From positions 1 to 7,516 of the forward strand of contig CABSEO010000087.1 in NCBI GenBank assembly GCA_902476665.1: a stretch of DNA of 7,516 nt. Direction: 5' to 3'. Positions 6,786 to 7,516 of this stretch are shown in pieces (position 1 is the stretch's first letter; every line of letters begins with the position of its first letter). A program made the position numbers and the translations under genes. This DNA is from an uncultured Emergencia sp. Lineage in GTDB: Bacteria > Bacillota > Clostridia > Peptostreptococcales > Anaerovoracaceae. The notes under the pieces were generated by a model that was not told the origin of the DNA, ran no database searches, and saw only the letters and a list, made by a program, of their open reading frames with translations.

Positions 6786-7516
6786 CTTCCCTTCCCCCTT
6801 TCTGCTGAGATTCGTATACTTCGCGATAAATCTCGCTGCGCTTCAGCAGCTGCTCATGCCTTCCAACATCTGCAACTTTTCCATCATCCAGCACGATAAT
6901 CTGATCAGCATGCTGTATGGAGCTGATGCGCTGTGCAATAATGATTTTGGTTGTCTGTGGAATATATTCCGAAAAAGACTTCTGAATCGAAGCATCTGTC
7001 TTCGTATCCACAGCACTTGTGGAATCATCCAGAATCAGCACCTTCGGTTTTTTAAGCAGAGCACGGGCAATGCACAGACGCTGTTTCTGTCCTCCCGATA
7101 CATTGGTACCGCCCTGTTCAATATATGTGTCATACTTGTCGGGAAGCGCCTGAATAAATTCATCAGCGCAGGCAAGTCTGCATGCATGTTCAATTTCTTC
7201 ATCATCGGCAGTCTCATTTCCCCAGCGAAGATTTTCCTTGATGGTTCCGGAAAACAGTTCGTTTTTCTGCAGAACCATAGCTACAGAGTCACGAAGTACA
7301 TTCAAGTCGTACTCTCTGACATCCACTCCGCCAAGTGTAATTCTGCCTCCCGTCACATCATAAAGACGCGGAATCAGCTGAACCAGACTTGATTTGGAAG
7401 AGCCTGTTCCACCGATAATACCCACAGTCTGACCGGAAGCAATAGAAAGATTAATATTACTCAGCACCTTTTTATCTGCTTTCGAAGCATAGACAAAATC
7501 AACATTTTCAAAGCTG
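6778..7516 (-). CDS. ABC exporter half-transporter, degenerate-site subunit (partial, N-terminus off window)
   Basis: The reading frame is open to the right window edge, so only the C-terminal 245 residues or so are seen, essentially the nucleotide-binding domain. It opens with SFENVDFVYASKADKKVL, the usual NBD entry with its A-loop Tyr. Walker A reads GGTGSSKS (7390-7413), with Ser in place of the Gly before Lys. The signature is a canonical VSGGQ (7087-7101). Walker B is VLILDD, with Asp (7024-7026) replacing the catalytic Glu. The switch His is replaced by Gln in AQRISS (6931-6933). These changes mark the degenerate-site subunit of TM287/LmrC/BmrC-type heterodimers. Its intact signature should complete the partner's consensus site. 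It is first of the pair and overlaps the downstream gene by 8 nt. The transmembrane domain and promoter lie outside the window. Confidence 0.94.
   Translation of the reverse strand, partial: SFENVDFVYASKADKKVLSNINLSIASGQTVGIIGGTGSSKSSLVQLIPRLYDVTGGRITLGGVDVREYDLNVLRDSVAMVLQKNELFSGTIKENLRWGNETADDEEIEHACRLACADEFIQALPDKYDTYIEQGGTNVSGGQKQRLCIARALLKKPKVLILDDSTSAVDTKTDASIQKSFSEYIPQTTKIIIAQRISSIQHADQIIVLDDGKVADVGRHEQLLKRSEIYREVYESQQKGGREDE

Overview
The window looks like chromosomal DNA of a low-GC Gram-positive anaerobe of the Clostridia, most likely Lachnospiraceae-like. This rests on strong GGAGG-type ribosome binding sites, sigma-A style promoters with 17-nt spacers, a manganese (yybP-ykoY) riboswitch with an intrinsic terminator, a heterodimeric ABC exporter pair typical of Firmicutes, and a radical SAM/SPASM enzyme. 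The genus cannot be fixed from sequence alone. I see no rRNA, tRNA, CRISPR array, insertion sequence or phage gene.

Layout. Positions 1-698 (minus) hold the N-terminal part of CTP synthase (pyrG), running off the left edge. A long pyrimidine-rich leader (699-~863) and a promoter (870-898) precede it. Positions 961-1527 (minus) encode the manganese exporter MntP. Its leader (1528-~1705) carries a manganese riboswitch whose P1 helix overlaps an intrinsic terminator, driven by a promoter at 1712-1740. Immediately upstream and on the same strand is a HAD-family phosphatase (1750-2403).

The 290-nt divergent region (2404-2693) holds a leftward promoter for the HAD gene and two rightward promoters, the second followed by a 6+6 inverted repeat that looks like a TetR operator. 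Rightward, a TetR-family regulator (2694-3329) and a radical SAM/SPASM-like enzyme (3373-4764) form a two-gene operon. It ends at an 18-bp bidirectional terminator (4789-4828). From the right edge, two overlapping minus-strand genes encode the halves of a heterodimeric ABC exporter (6778-7516 partial; 4863-6785). They have one degenerate and one consensus ATP site and share the same bidirectional terminator.

How the genes work together. pyrG, mntP and HAD are separate housekeeping units, and the clearest control circuit is manganese sensing by the mntP leader RNA. The TetR-radical SAM pair appears to be a self-contained autoregulated unit with no visible RiPP precursor. It is the least explained part of the window. 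The ABC pair is a probable drug, lipid or peptide exporter, and nothing in the sequence ties it to the TetR operon beyond the shared terminator.
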